DNA of 64,000 nt from Halogranum rubrum (GCF_900114455.1 NZ_FOTC01000003.1:119774-183773); one strand, 5' to 3'; positions 1 through 8,739 are shown, counted from the first letter of the stretch. A program made the numbers and translations. The notes: generated from the letters alone by a model not told the origin.

Positions 1-1101
1 CTCATCTCCGGCGCGCCGGGTGCCGGGAAGTCGACGTTCGCCCAAGCGGTGGCGGAGTTCCTCAACGACAGCGACTACGCGGTCAAGACGATGGAGAAAC
101 CGCGGGACCTGCAGGTCGGCCCCGAGATTACGCAGTACACCGCGCTCGGCGGGGAGATGGAGAAGACGGCCGACTCCCTCCTGCTCGTCCGTCCCGACTA
201 CACCATCTACGACGAGGTTCGCAAGACCAACGACTTCAGCGTCTTCGCCGACATGCGACTGGCCGGCGTCGGGATGGTCGGTGTCGTCCACGCGACGCGC
301 GCCATCGACGCCCTCCAGCGTCTCGTCGGCCGCGTCGAACTCGGGATGATTCCGCAAGTCGTCGACACCGTCGTCTACATCGAGGCCGGAGAGGTCCATA
401 CGGTCTACGACGTGACGACCGAGGTGAAGGTTCCTGCAGGCATGACCGCCGAGGACCTCGCCCGCCCGGTCATCCAGGTGCGCGACTTCGAGACGAAGAA
501 ACCCGCCTACGAGATTTACACCTTCAACCGACAGGTCGTCACCGTCCCGCTCGACGGAGACGGCGAGGGTGGCCAAGACGAGTCCAGCGTCGGGCGCATC
601 GCCCGCCAGGAGATAGAGCGCGAGATTCGCTCTATCGCCCGCGGCCACGTCGACGTCGAGCTACAGGGTCAAAACAAGGCCGTCGTCTACGTCGACGAAG
701 ACGACATCTCCTACGTCATCGGCAAAGGTGGCGGGCGCATCACCGACGTCGAACAGCGTCTCGGCATCGACATCGACGTCCGCACCCACGAGGAGAACCC
801 GAAGATGGGCGACAGCGCCGGCAGCAGTTCGGGGTCAGTCAGCGGTGCGGGCAGTGCGAGCGGCAACGGACAGATGAGTGACGGAACCGTCGTGACGCCC
901 GAGATAACCTCGCGGCACGTCGTCGTTCGGATGGACGAACACGTCGGCGAGACGGTCGAAGTCCGCGCCGACGGCGAATACCTGTTCACGGCGACGGTCG
1001 GCCGCGGCGGCGACATCCAAGTCTCGCGCGGCAGCGCCATCGCCGACGAACTCGAAGACGCCATCGACCGCAAGAAACAGATTACGGTCGTCACGGCCTA
1101 A
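1..1101 (+). CDS. PIN/PilT-type ATPase with KH domain, 5' end cut off by the window
   Basis: This is the C-terminal part of an archaeal ATPase of the PINc/VapC-like family, in which a PIN domain is followed by a PilT-like P-loop ATPase and a KH RNA-binding domain. The reading frame is open from base 1 and begins in a Walker A motif (GAPGAGKST). The visible 366 codons cover the ATPase core, then a KH module near residues 215-260 whose GxxG loop reads IGKGGG, then a Ser/Gly-rich linker, and a TRAM-like or beta-rich tail starting near 'EITSRHVVVRMDEHVGE'. The N-terminal PIN domain must lie left of the window. An RNA-processing or RNA-binding role in the cytoplasm is inferred from the family. It converges on the next gene with a 29-bp gap. 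Confidence 0.85.
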   Translation, partial: LISGAPGAGKSTFAQAVAEFLNDSDYAVKTMEKPRDLQVGPEITQYTALGGEMEKTADSLLLVRPDYTIYDEVRKTNDFSVFADMRLAGVGMVGVVHATRAIDALQRLVGRVELGMIPQVVDTVVYIEAGEVHTVYDVTTEVKVPAGMTAEDLARPVIQVRDFETKKPAYEIYTFNRQVVTVPLDGDGEGGQDESSVGRIARQEIEREIRSIARGHVDVELQGQNKAVVYVDEDDISYVIGKGGGRITDVEQRLGIDIDVRTHEENPKMGDSAGSSSGSVSGAGSASGNGQMSDGTVVTPEITSRHVVVRMDEHVGETVEVRADGEYLFTATVGRGGDIQVSRGSAIADELEDAIDRKKQITVVTA

Positions 1102-1130
1102 CCGACAGCCGACGACTTTTCTCCTGCTTT

Positions 1131-1853
1131 TTACTGCCGTCCAGAGACGTCGACGAACGCGCCGTCTTCGAGTTTCGGCACCACCGTCCGCTCGCTGAAG
1201 GCGGTGATGTACTCGGTCAGGTCGCTCCGTCGCGTCGGATGCGCGTCGGTGAAGTACGCTTCACCCTTCGCCGTCGGAAGATGCTGGCGGAAGATTTCGC
1301 GCTCGACGTCCGTCGGCGGGTGGCCCGCGAGGTGGCGGCCGATGAGCGTCGCACCGATGTGGTCCTCGGTGGCGACGTCGCCTTTCGACCCCGCACTCAC
1401 CAGGTACGTCGGTCTGTCGTCGTCGCGGCCACGGAGATGGTCGGCGAGTGCGCGTGCGTTCGTCGTCGACCCGATGAAGAGGTCCACGTCGTCGGGGTTC
1501 GATTCGAGGAGTGCGTTCACCGCCCTGCCGCCGTTGCTCGACGTCATGTAGGCGGGGCGGTCCGTCACGTCGAGGTTCTGGATGTAACTCGGCGAGTTGA
1601 AGAAGTCGTAGTCGCCCGCGGCGGTGAACTCCTCGGTCCGCTCGCCGCCCGCGACGACCTGCGGGTTCTCGGCTTTGTGTTCGAGCGTCTGTGGCTTCTC
1701 GTCGACGACGTGCAGCGACGTCGCTCCGTGCTCGAACAGTTCGACGACGGTGGTCGAGAAGAAGATGACGTCGATGACGACGTAGTCGCCGGGAGCGGGG
1801 TTCTCGGGGATTTCTTCGCAGCGTTCGATGACTCGCGACGCGAGCGTTTCCAT
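1131..1853 (-). CDS. 2-phosphosulfolactate phosphatase-family (ComB-like) protein
   Basis: A 240-aa protein resembling ComB, the phosphatase that makes sulfolactate for coenzyme M in methanogens. Visible family features are the N-terminal VIDVIFFSTTVVELFEHGA block and the NSP...TSSNGGRAV block, followed by GSTTNARA and SAGSKGD. Haloarchaea do not make coenzyme M, so the substrate here is unknown. The frame stays open 61 codons further upstream, but that stretch is rich in Arg and Ser and unlike a halophilic protein. I chose the ATG at 1853 because a TATA-like element (minus-strand GTTAAGT) lies 24-30 bp upstream, as expected for a leaderless haloarchaeal transcript. Confidence 0.75.
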   Translation of the reverse strand: METLASRVIERCEEIPENPAPGDYVVIDVIFFSTTVVELFEHGATSLHVVDEKPQTLEHKAENPQVVAGGERTEEFTAAGDYDFFNSPSYIQNLDVTDRPAYMTSSNGGRAVNALLESNPDDVDLFIGSTTNARALADHLRGRDDDRPTYLVSAGSKGDVATEDHIGATLIGRHLAGHPPTDVEREIFRQHLPTAKGEAYFTDAHPTRRSDLTEYITAFSERTVVPKLEDGAFVDVSGRQ

Positions 1854-2154
1854 CGGTTCACCATACGGTATCACGGACTTAACGCTTTCTGCCGCCCGAA
1901 TTCGACCGAGAGACGATACGTCGAGATGACACGTAGGGCACTTCGACTCTCGGTCTCGACGACGTGACTGGACGGAAACGGCTCCCGTCGAGCGGTGTCG
2001 AGTTGAGTGGCACGTACCACGCACCGAAATCATCACTCTTCTGCCACCAATTCGTGTGCCAGAGAGTCGTCGCGAGTGTGTAGAGCGTGCCGTGTCCGCG
2101 GGTGAACAGCCGCCACGTATCTATGCTCGGCGCACCAATAGAGGTGGACAATCA
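1854..2154. other. Intergenic region between divergent genes (301 bp)
   Basis: The region separates the ComB-like gene and the helix-hairpin-helix gene, which diverge from it. Apart from the TATA-like element near 1880 and the ribosome-binding site GAGGTGG at 2141-2147 of the downstream gene, I see no repeat, RNA gene or convincing small ORF. Confidence 0.5.
1877..1883 (-). promoter_or_regulatory. TATA-like element of the ComB-like gene
   Basis: Minus-strand GTTAAGT sits 24-30 bp before the chosen ATG. This is the spacing of an archaeal TATA box serving a leaderless or nearly leaderless mRNA. It is an inference from position and composition only. Confidence 0.4.
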
Positions 2155-2811
2155 ATGAAAGTCATTCTCGACGACGGCATGACCATCGACTGCGGCGGGT
2201 ACAAGGCACTCGACAGCGGCATCGTCCTCACAGAAGACAAAAAGCGAAAACACGTCATCGGCTTCGTCCCTCACGACGAGGTTCGGTTCATCCTCCCCGA
2301 CGACGTACTGGCCGAGCGTGAACACGACGACGGAACGACAGAGTTCGTGTACGTCCCCGACGACGAACGCCAGCGACGCATCGAGGAACTCGAAACCGAA
2401 GTCGCGAGGCTGGAAGCCGACGTGGCGAACGACGAGGCGACGATTGCGGACCTAGAGGCGCAGATGGCCGAGATAGAGGCTGAGCGGGCCGCCGAGACGG
2501 AACCGGAAGACCTCACCGTCATCGACGGTATCGGCCCGAAGTACGCCGAGCGACTCGAAGCGGCGGGTATCACGACGTTCCGGGCGCTCCGCGAGGCGGC
2601 AGTCGAAGACGTCGTCGAGGCGACGGGCGTCTCCGACGAGCGTGCCGAGCGGTGGATCACCGCGACGAAGCGAGGCGAGACGTCGTCCGAGGGGGACGAA
2701 GAAGCGGCGGCGGAAGGTGGGAAAGCAGAGTCCGAGGAGTCGACGGACTCGACAGAGTCGACGGACGCAGCGAAGTCGACAGAGTCCGCGAGCGCCGAAG
2801 CGACCGACTGA
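2155..2811 (+). CDS. Helix-hairpin-helix domain protein with coiled coil
   Basis: A 218-aa acidic protein in three parts. The N-terminal ~75 residues form a small beta-rich domain (MKVILDDGMTIDCGGY). Residues ~78-120 are a Glu/Ala/Asp coiled coil (ELETEVARLEADVAND). Residues ~120-170 form a helix-hairpin-helix unit with the signature VIDGIGPKYAERLEAAGI. A Ser/Thr/Glu/Asp tail completes it. HhH units of this type bind DNA non-specifically and often serve as add-on domains; the actual role is unknown. The start at 2155 is supported by GAGGTGG eight bases upstream; the ATG at 2056 would add a basic, non-halophilic extension. The tail contains tandem GAGTCGAC-like triplets coding STDSTES. Confidence 0.7.
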   Translation: MKVILDDGMTIDCGGYKALDSGIVLTEDKKRKHVIGFVPHDEVRFILPDDVLAEREHDDGTTEFVYVPDDERQRRIEELETEVARLEADVANDEATIADLEAQMAEIEAERAAETEPEDLTVIDGIGPKYAERLEAAGITTFRALREAAVEDVVEATGVSDERAERWITATKRGETSSEGDEEAAAEGGKAESEESTDSTESTDAAKSTESASAEATD

Positions 2812-2833
2812 ATCGGCTCTGTCTCACGGTGGC

Positions 2834-3622
2834 TCAGCGTTCGACACGCAAGCGAGGCGGGGCCGTCCGGAGACAGTCGACGATGGAGTCGGTGACGGCG
2901 TCGGCCAACTCGGCGTCACGGAAACTCATCGTCGGGTTGACGTCGACGGCGTAGTTCGTCCCGTCGGCGACGATTACGTCGACGCCGAGCGCTCGTGCGC
3001 CGGTGAGTGCGAGCAGGTGTTCGAGTTTCGGGAGGACGTCGGGGTCCGGGTCGACGAGGCCGAGACACTCTTTCTCGCCGTACAGTTTCGAGCGGGCCAA
3101 GACACAGCGGACGTGCTGTGTGAGGCCGTCGTCGACGATGTAGTACTTGAAGTCGAACGGTTCGGCGTCGAGGAGCGGTTCGTAGAAGTCGCCTTCGCCC
3201 CCGATGGTGGGGACAGCCTGGGTGTGCCAGTCGAACGCTTCCTTCGCGACGTAGGGGCCGTCTGGTGGCGTGAGAGAGACCGGAGGGACCCGGAACCCCG
3301 CTACTTCGAGCGCCTTCTTCGCGACGAGTCGAGCGTTGAGCAGGAACACTGTCGTCCCGTTCCACGTGGGAATCCCGTGCGTCTCGGCGTACTGGAGCGC
3401 ACGAAACGAGGCGGGTTCGGTCTTCTTGTTGACCAAGAGCGCGAGTGGGTCGAGGTCGACGGGGTACAGTTCGACGCCCGGCTGAAAGAACGCCACCTCG
3501 TACCCCTGTGACCGAAGTTGGTCGGCGACGGGGCCGAACGTCTGGTGGTTCTCGTTGCAGATGATGCCCACCAGTTCCGTGTGGTCGGAGACCGGCGAGC
3601 CACAGACTGTCACGGTCGTCAT
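2834..3622 (-). CDS. ATP-grasp (RimK-like) protein
   Basis: A 262-aa protein with the ATP-grasp layout. It has an N-terminal Rossmann-like half (LVGIICNENHQTFGPVA), a linking segment with NGTTVFLLNARLVAKKAL, and a C-terminal half ending in ALGVDVIVADGTNYAVDVNPTMSF, which matches the metal-binding D...N.NP block of RimK-type ligases. A carboxylate-amine ligation is the family chemistry, but no substrate can be named. There is no neighbouring biosynthetic gene on the same strand, so it appears to be a single-gene unit. It converges on the HhH gene with a 22-bp gap. Confidence 0.65.
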   Translation of the reverse strand: MTTVTVCGSPVSDHTELVGIICNENHQTFGPVADQLRSQGYEVAFFQPGVELYPVDLDPLALLVNKKTEPASFRALQYAETHGIPTWNGTTVFLLNARLVAKKALEVAGFRVPPVSLTPPDGPYVAKEAFDWHTQAVPTIGGEGDFYEPLLDAEPFDFKYYIVDDGLTQHVRCVLARSKLYGEKECLGLVDPDPDVLPKLEHLLALTGARALGVDVIVADGTNYAVDVNPTMSFRDAELADAVTDSIVDCLRTAPPRLRVER

Positions 3623-3828
3623 CGGACGAAAGATGGTGCGTCGAGAGAATAACTATTTTTTCGGACGAGACCGACTGTCACACCGTTCGTCCAGTCGGAC
3701 GACTCGGTAGGCGAGTCGAAGAGAATTGAGAGAATAGTGTCGACTGCCGGTCACCGAAGCGCCCACCGGAGTGGGTCGCGTGTGACGCAGCACAGCCGTA
3801 GTGGAAAGTCAGTGCCCGGAGTGGTTCG

Positions 3829-4107
3829 TTACTCTGCGCAGCAGGCTTCTTTGCCGCCGTCGGCTTGGGCCTTCAGTTCGTTGAGTTGATAGAGGTTTTG
3901 ACGGGCGTCGGCGAAGTATACGTCTTCGTCGACCATCCCGATTCCTTCCAATCGTTCGAGCGCGTATCGGACCGTTCGAGCCGACAACATCGACTCCTGA
4001 ACGATGCCCTTCTGGGTGAGTGGACCGTTGTATTCGAGCACCTTGAACACCAGTTTCGCGCTCGGTGGGAGATCGTCGAGATTCTCCTCTTCAGTTCCAG
4101 CCATCAT
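3829..4107 (-). CDS. Small winged-helix transcriptional regulator (MarR/TrmB-like)
   Basis: A 92-aa single-domain protein. Residues ~14-75 form a winged helix: PSAKLVFKVLEYNGPLT, then a recognition helix MLSARTVRYALERLE, then a wing GMVDEDVYFADARQNLY. The protein ends in a Cys pair (EACCAE), which could bind metal or respond to redox state; that is speculation. Two ATGs are adjacent (4107 and 4104), so the true start is uncertain by one codon. It is monocistronic, and both flanks are ~200-bp gaps without other genes. Confidence 0.75.
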   Translation of the reverse strand: MMAGTEEENLDDLPPSAKLVFKVLEYNGPLTQKGIVQESMLSARTVRYALERLEGIGMVDEDVYFADARQNLYQLNELKAQADGGKEACCAE

Positions 4108-4333
4108 TACGATTCGAAACGCGCCAGCGGCATAAAGGTTGATGGCCGAGATTCGTCAGTATTCTCGAAATATTCGGGGTATAGACGCTGAGAACGGAAG
4201 AGCCGTCGCTGGCGAGTGGGGGCAATCGTGCACACCTGCATCCGATGTTAGGGACGAACTCATATCAGCGTGGTGGGTGTCGACGCAGAGAGCAAACGAA
4301 CACCTTTTCATTCCTGATACCGCACCTTCGAGC

Positions 4334-4648
4334 ATGGCTACGGAAACGGCAACCGGCTTCTCCGACCACATGCGGGGGGTGACCGTCACGACGCTCGCCT
4401 GTCTGGCTGGCGTCGCCGCGGCAGTTACCTCCGGCTTCGTCGTCGGAACGACCGCCGAGGCCGCCCAACAGACCCTCTCGCTGGGTATCCTCGGGGCGTT
4501 CATCCTCGGGCAACTCCCCATCTTGCGGGTCGTCGGTATCGACGTCGAGGGGTTCGGCGTGAAGGACTACCTGTACGTCGCCTTCATGACGTTCACCCTC
4601 TGGTTCATCTCCTACGGCATCATGCTGACCGCAGAGGTCACGTTCTGA
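4334..4648 (+). CDS. EMC6-like three-helix membrane protein
   Basis: A 104-aa membrane protein with three predicted transmembrane helices, approximately at residues 20-38, 44-66 and 78-100 (GVTVTTLACLAGVAAAVTSG, then SLGILGAFILGQLPILRVVG, then YLYVAFMTFTLWFISYGIML). Size and topology match archaeal proteins annotated as EMC6-like, distant relatives of the eukaryotic membrane-insertase subunit EMC6. The start at 4334 was chosen because the upstream in-frame extension is soluble, cysteine-containing and unlike the family. Its stop codon is one base before the ATG of ABCE1, so the two are probably co-transcribed and translationally coupled. Confidence 0.6.
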   Translation: MATETATGFSDHMRGVTVTTLACLAGVAAAVTSGFVVGTTAEAAQQTLSLGILGAFILGQLPILRVVGIDVEGFGVKDYLYVAFMTFTLWFISYGIMLTAEVTF

Positions 4649-4649
4649 G

Positions 4650-6470
4650 ATGGCCGACGACAGCATCGCCGTCGTCGACCTCGACCGGTGTTCTCCCGAC
4701 CGCTGTAACTACGAGTGTTCGAACTTCTGCCCACCGAACCGGACGGGCAAGGAGTGCATCACGCTCCGCGGCGAGGACACAGAAGAGGGCGACCCGAACC
4801 AGATTCGAATCAGCGAAGAGATATGTCTCGGCGAGACCTGCGGTATCTGCGTCGAGAAATGTCCCTTCGACGCGATCGAGATCATCAACCTCCCCTCGGA
4901 GTTGACGGAGGAACCCGTCCACCGCTACGGCGAGAACGCCTTCGCCCTCTACGGACTTCCAGTTCCGGAACCGGGCAAGGTGACGGGGATTCTCGGCCCG
5001 AACGGTATCGGGAAGTCGACGGCGGTTCGCTCGCTCGCTCGCGAGATTACGCCGAACCTCGGCGACTACTCGCAGGAACCCGACTGGGACGCCGTCCTCG
5101 ACCGGTATCGAGGGACGGAGCTCCAGAACTACATCGAACGCCTGCTCGACGGCGAGATGACGGTGGCGAAGAAGCCACAGTACGTCGACCAGATTCCCAA
5201 GCAGTTCGACGGCAACACCCGGGACCTGCTCGAACGCACCGACGAGCGAGGCAAACTCGACTACCTCGTCGACGAACTCTCCATCCGGCCAGTGATGGAC
5301 CAGGACATCGACTCCATCTCCGGCGGGGAACTCCAGCGCGTCGCCCTCGCGGCCACGCTCGCCCGCGACGCCGACTTCTACTTCCTCGACGAGATTACGC
5401 CCTACCTCGACATCGGCCAGCGCGTGAAGGCCGCACGCCTGATTCAGGAGTTGGCCGAGGACGAGGAGGCCGACCGGTCGATGCTCGTCGTCGAGCACGA
5501 CCTGGCAATCCTCGACCTGCTCGCGGACACGCTCCACGTCGCCTACGGTGAACCCGGGGCGTTCGGTGTCGTCACCGACCCCAAGTCGGTCCGCAACGGT
5601 ATCAACGAGTACCTCAAGGGCTACCTCTCGAACGAGAACATGCGGATTCGCCCCAACGCCATCACGTTCGAGGAGCACGCGCCGCGCGAGACGACGAAGG
5701 GCGACGTGCTCGTCGACTACCCGGACCTCGCACACTCGTACGGCGAGGGCGAGTTCTCCCTCGAAGTCGAAGGCGGGTCGATTCACAAGAGCGAGGTGCT
5801 CGGCATCGTCGGTCCGAACGGTATCGGGAAGTCGACGCTCGCGCAGTTGTTCACGGGCGACCTCGAACCCGACGAGGGTGACCTTGACTTCCGACTCGAC
5901 ATCTCGTACAAGCCACAGTACATCGAAATCGACCAGCCGATGCGCGTCGACACGTTCCTCTCCTCTATCACCGACGACTTCGGCTCTTCCTACTGGAACA
6001 CCGAAGTCGCCCAACCGCTCCAGTTGAAGCGCATCATGGAGCAGCAACTCACCGACCTCTCCGGCGGTGAGCGCCAGCGTGTCGCCATCGCGGCCTGTCT
6101 GTCGAAGGACGCCGACCTCTACCTGCTGGACGAACCGTCGGCACACCTCGACGTCGAACAGCGGGTGCAGGCGACGACGGCCATCCGCCGCTACGCCGAG
6201 AACCACGACGCGACGGTGATGGTCATCGACCACGACATCTACATGATCGACCTGCTCGCGGACCGCCTGATGGTGTTCGACGGCGAACCCGCCCAGCACG
6301 GTCACGCCTCGATGCCCCAAGAGATGCGCGCCGGGATGAACGACTTCCTCGCGGACCTCGACATCACGTTCCGCCGCGACGAGCGGACGGGACGCCCTCG
6401 CATCAACAAACCCGGTTCGCAGTTGGACCGCCAACAGAAGAAACAGGGCGAGTACTACTACGCGCCGTAA
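4650..6470 (+). CDS. rli1: ABCE1/Rli1 ribosome-recycling ATPase
   Basis: A 606-aa iron-sulfur ABC protein that splits ribosomes after termination together with aRF1 or Pelota. The N-terminal domain carries two 4Fe-4S clusters: C14, C19, C23, C27 and C36 lie in the first half, and C59, C64, C67 and C71 form a CxxxxCxxCxxxC-type set. Two ABC cassettes follow. Walker A motifs are GPNGIGKST near residues 116-124 and again near residue 390. Signature motifs are ISGGELQR and LSGGERQR, and Walker B segments are YFLDE and YLLDEPS. Length and order match the family exactly. It follows the EMC6-like gene by one base and is followed by a strong hairpin. Confidence 0.97.
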   Translation: MADDSIAVVDLDRCSPDRCNYECSNFCPPNRTGKECITLRGEDTEEGDPNQIRISEEICLGETCGICVEKCPFDAIEIINLPSELTEEPVHRYGENAFALYGLPVPEPGKVTGILGPNGIGKSTAVRSLAREITPNLGDYSQEPDWDAVLDRYRGTELQNYIERLLDGEMTVAKKPQYVDQIPKQFDGNTRDLLERTDERGKLDYLVDELSIRPVMDQDIDSISGGELQRVALAATLARDADFYFLDEITPYLDIGQRVKAARLIQELAEDEEADRSMLVVEHDLAILDLLADTLHVAYGEPGAFGVVTDPKSVRNGINEYLKGYLSNENMRIRPNAITFEEHAPRETTKGDVLVDYPDLAHSYGEGEFSLEVEGGSIHKSEVLGIVGPNGIGKSTLAQLFTGDLEPDEGDLDFRLDISYKPQYIEIDQPMRVDTFLSSITDDFGSSYWNTEVAQPLQLKRIMEQQLTDLSGGERQRVAIAACLSKDADLYLLDEPSAHLDVEQRVQATTAIRRYAENHDATVMVIDHDIYMIDLLADRLMVFDGEPAQHGHASMPQEMRAGMNDFLADLDITFRRDERTGRPRINKPGSQLDRQQKKQGEYYYAP

Positions 6471-6471
6471 C

Positions 6472-6493
6472 CCGACCGACAGAAGTCGGTCGG
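6472..6493 (+). terminator. Hairpin downstream of ABCE1
   Basis: A perfect 9-bp inverted repeat (CCGACCGAC / GTCGGTCGG) with an AGAA loop starts two bases after the ABCE1 stop and is followed some 17 bases later by TTTT. It probably marks the transcript end or protects the 3' end. Confidence 0.6.
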
Positions 6494-6548
6494 TGCTGGC
6501 CAATCGACTTTTGCTCTCGTCGCGTGGACTCTCGAATGGAGAGTCTCT

Positions 6549-7532
6549 ATGTCTACCGAACGCAACAGTGGTATCCTCGATTCGCTGAAGCAGTGGTGTT
6601 TTCTGACCGGCAGTCGGTCCGCGCTCGCCGCGCTCGTCCTGCTCGGCGTCCTCTGTGTGACGGCGGTTCTCGTCGACACCGGCGTGATGTACGTCGGGTC
6701 GGGCAGCGCGCTCCGCGGACTCCTCTCGAGTGGGATGTTCTCGGGGCTGCTCACGCTTCTCACGGTCAGTCTGTCTATCAACCAACTCATCCTCTCTCGC
6801 ATCTTCGGGTCGCCTTCGGGACTCACAGACCGCCTCGAAGGAAACCTCGACTTTCGCCGTAACATCGAAGAGATTGCGGACGTGCCGACGAGTCCGAACG
6901 ACCCCGCGTCGTTCCTCGGGATGGTCGCGGGGGAACTCGAATCCCGCGCTGCCGAACTGGAGCGGACCGTCGCGAGGTCGAACCCCGACCTGCACGGCGA
7001 GTTCGAGTCGTCTGCGACGGACCTCGTCGACTACGCGGAACATCTCGGAGCAGTCAAAGAGGGCGACGACCCGTTCGAACTGCTCGACCTCATGCTCGGT
7101 TCCGAGTACGCAGAGCACATCGACACCGTCCGCGAACTGCGCGCGAAGTACGGAGAGCAACTCTCCGAGGAGGCGTGCGACCACCTCGACGCGATACTCG
7201 AACTGCTGAAAGCGGTCTCGGTGATTCGGCAGTTCTTCAAGACGCTCGCCATCCAGCAGGACCTCGCGACACTGTCTCGGCGACTCATCTACACCGGCGT
7301 CGTCGCACTCTTCACCGCCTACGTGTCGACCGCCGTGTACACGAGTTCGTCGACGCTCCCGACGACGATTTCGGCCGCACACATGCCCGTCGTCGTCACC
7401 GTCGTGACACCCATCCTGTTCACTCCCGTCGTCGTCCTCGTCGTCTACCTCCTCCGCGTGGCGACTATCGCCCTCTACACCACCTCCGTCGGCCCGTTCG
7501 TCCCCCCGGTCGAACAGGTCAAACGGGCGTGA
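6549..7532 (+). CDS. Haloarchaeal membrane protein of unknown function
   Basis: A 327-aa protein with two N-terminal transmembrane helices (residues ~24-46 and ~60-80), a ~150-residue acidic soluble segment rich in helices (FRRNIEEIADVP...ELERTVARSNPDLHGEF...), and two or three C-terminal helices (residues ~245-320). No catalytic motif is visible and I do not recognise a characterised family. The large cytoplasmic or external helical domain between membrane hairpins could be a sensor or scaffold. The start at 6549 follows TGGAGAGTC, a plausible ribosome-binding site. The gene is separated from ABCE1 by the hairpin above. Confidence 0.65.
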   Translation: MSTERNSGILDSLKQWCFLTGSRSALAALVLLGVLCVTAVLVDTGVMYVGSGSALRGLLSSGMFSGLLTLLTVSLSINQLILSRIFGSPSGLTDRLEGNLDFRRNIEEIADVPTSPNDPASFLGMVAGELESRAAELERTVARSNPDLHGEFESSATDLVDYAEHLGAVKEGDDPFELLDLMLGSEYAEHIDTVRELRAKYGEQLSEEACDHLDAILELLKAVSVIRQFFKTLAIQQDLATLSRRLIYTGVVALFTAYVSTAVYTSSSTLPTTISAAHMPVVVTVVTPILFTPVVVLVVYLLRVATIALYTTSVGPFVPPVEQVKRA

Positions 7533-7642
7533 GGGAGCGGCGGAGAACGCAAACAGCGATGCTCACAGCACGCGTCTCTCTAGGGATGCGTGCAGGACGC
7601 CGAGGTGGACGAACGGGTGAGACAGTAGAGAACGAACTCGGG

Positions 7643-8272
7643 ATGGTCGTCGGCATCGAACTCGACGACGTGACCCTCGACGGGGCACTCGTCGTCCCCG
7701 AGGATGCGACCGGAATCGTGGTCTTCAGCCACGGCAGCGGGAGTAGTCGGCACAGCCCACGCAACGCCTTCGTCGCGCAAGTCGCCAGACAGCACGGACT
7801 CGCGACACTGTTGTTTGACCTCCTGACCGAAGCAGAAGACGAGAGCGACGAGGGGCGGTTCGACGTCGACCGCTTGACCCGCCGCCTCGTCGACGTGACC
7901 GCGTGGGTCGCCGAAGGCGACGAGACGGCCGACCTCCGGGTCGGTTACTTCGGAGCCAGTACGGGCGCGGCATCCGCGCTTCGGGCGGCCGCCGAACTCG
8001 GCGACAACGTCGGGGCCGTCGTCTCCCGTGGCGGCCGGGTCGACCTCGCCAGCGACGTCCTCGCCGACGTGACCGCGCCGACACTGTTTCTCGTCGGCGA
8101 ACGCGACACGGACGTGCTCGCGCGCAACGAAGCGTCGTTCTCGAAACTTACCTGTACCAAAGAGTTGGAAGTCGTGCCGGGAGCGGGCCACCTGTTCGAG
8201 GAAGCGGGAACGCTCGACGCCGTCGCTGAACACGCCGCCGCGTGGTTCGAGGAGTATCTGACGGAGCGCTGA
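7643..8272 (+). CDS. Alpha/beta hydrolase (dienelactone hydrolase-like)
   Basis: A 209-aa hydrolase. It has the oxyanion segment VVFSHGSGSSRHSPRN, a nucleophile elbow GYFGASTGAASAL (G-x-S-x-G), an acid segment TLFLVGERDTDVLA and a catalytic histidine in GAGHLFEE, in the order of serine alpha/beta hydrolases. It is probably cytoplasmic; the substrate is unknown. In-frame ATGs at 7559 and 7586 would add 28 or 19 mostly basic residues. I prefer 7643 because the protein then opens directly with the first strands (VVGIELDDVTLDGALVVPE), as in relatives. It converges on the UspA gene with an 11-bp gap. Confidence 0.8.
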   Translation: MVVGIELDDVTLDGALVVPEDATGIVVFSHGSGSSRHSPRNAFVAQVARQHGLATLLFDLLTEAEDESDEGRFDVDRLTRRLVDVTAWVAEGDETADLRVGYFGASTGAASALRAAAELGDNVGAVVSRGGRVDLASDVLADVTAPTLFLVGERDTDVLARNEASFSKLTCTKELEVVPGAGHLFEEAGTLDAVAEHAAAWFEEYLTER

Positions 8273-8283
8273 GGTCGAGCGAC

Positions 8284-8739
8284 TCAACGTACGACGGTCA
8301 CGGGGACCGACGAGCGCTCGACGAGTCGCTTCGCGACGCTCCCGAGGAGTCCTTCGTAGCGCTTCGAGTAGCCACGGTGGCCGACGAAGACGCCGTCGAA
8401 CGCGACCCGTTCGAGGTACGTCGGGATGACGTCCATCGGGTCGCCGTAGAGCAGTTCAGTCTCGACGTCCGTGTCGGTGTCGGTGGCCGAGACGTGGTCG
8501 GCGGCAGTGTCGAGGACGCGTTGGCCGCGGTCTTCGGCGTCGGCGACTGCTTCGATGACGAGCCGTCGTTCGGCCTCGCCGAAACTCGTGATGGGCGCGT
8601 CACCGCCCTCGGAGTACACCGTCGGTTCGACAGCGTGGACGACAGTGAGCGATGCACCGAGGCCGTCAGCGATAGTGATAGCGTAGTCGAGTGCTCGGGT
8701 GCTTTCGTTAGACCCATCGACTGCGACGAGAAATTTCAC
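8284..8739 (-). CDS. UspA-family universal stress protein
   Basis: A 151-aa single Usp domain. It begins with the strand MKFLVAVDGSNES, whose Asp lies in the ATP-binding site, and ends with the nucleotide-binding motif G-2x-G-9x-G-S (GHRGYSKRYEGLLGSVAK), so an ATP-binding type is expected. A possible transcription unit with the upstream CBS-HPF gene on the same strand (95-bp gap) would join two dormancy or stress functions. The exact role of haloarchaeal Usp proteins is not known. Confidence 0.9.
   Translation of the reverse strand: MKFLVAVDGSNESTRALDYAITIADGLGASLTVVHAVEPTVYSEGGDAPITSFGEAERRLVIEAVADAEDRGQRVLDTAADHVSATDTDTDVETELLYGDPMDVIPTYLERVAFDGVFVGHRGYSKRYEGLLGSVAKRLVERSSVPVTVVR

Noticed and set aside
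1854..2036. Upstream extension of the ComB-like gene containing a CPTC motif
   Set aside because: The CPTC string looks zinc-ribbon-like but the 61 residues are basic and Ser/Arg-rich, no second CxxC follows, and a TATA-like element sits inside.
4139..4333. N-terminal extension of the EMC6-like protein
   Set aside because: The extra 65 residues are soluble and unlike the family; the shorter start gives a standard three-helix protein.
4638..7382. A 914-codon open frame on the minus strand antisense to ABCE1
   Set aside because: It mirrors the ABCE1 and neighbouring genes. The very high GC and GNN codon use of haloarchaea leave long open antisense frames; the product is Arg/Val/Asp-rich without any domain.
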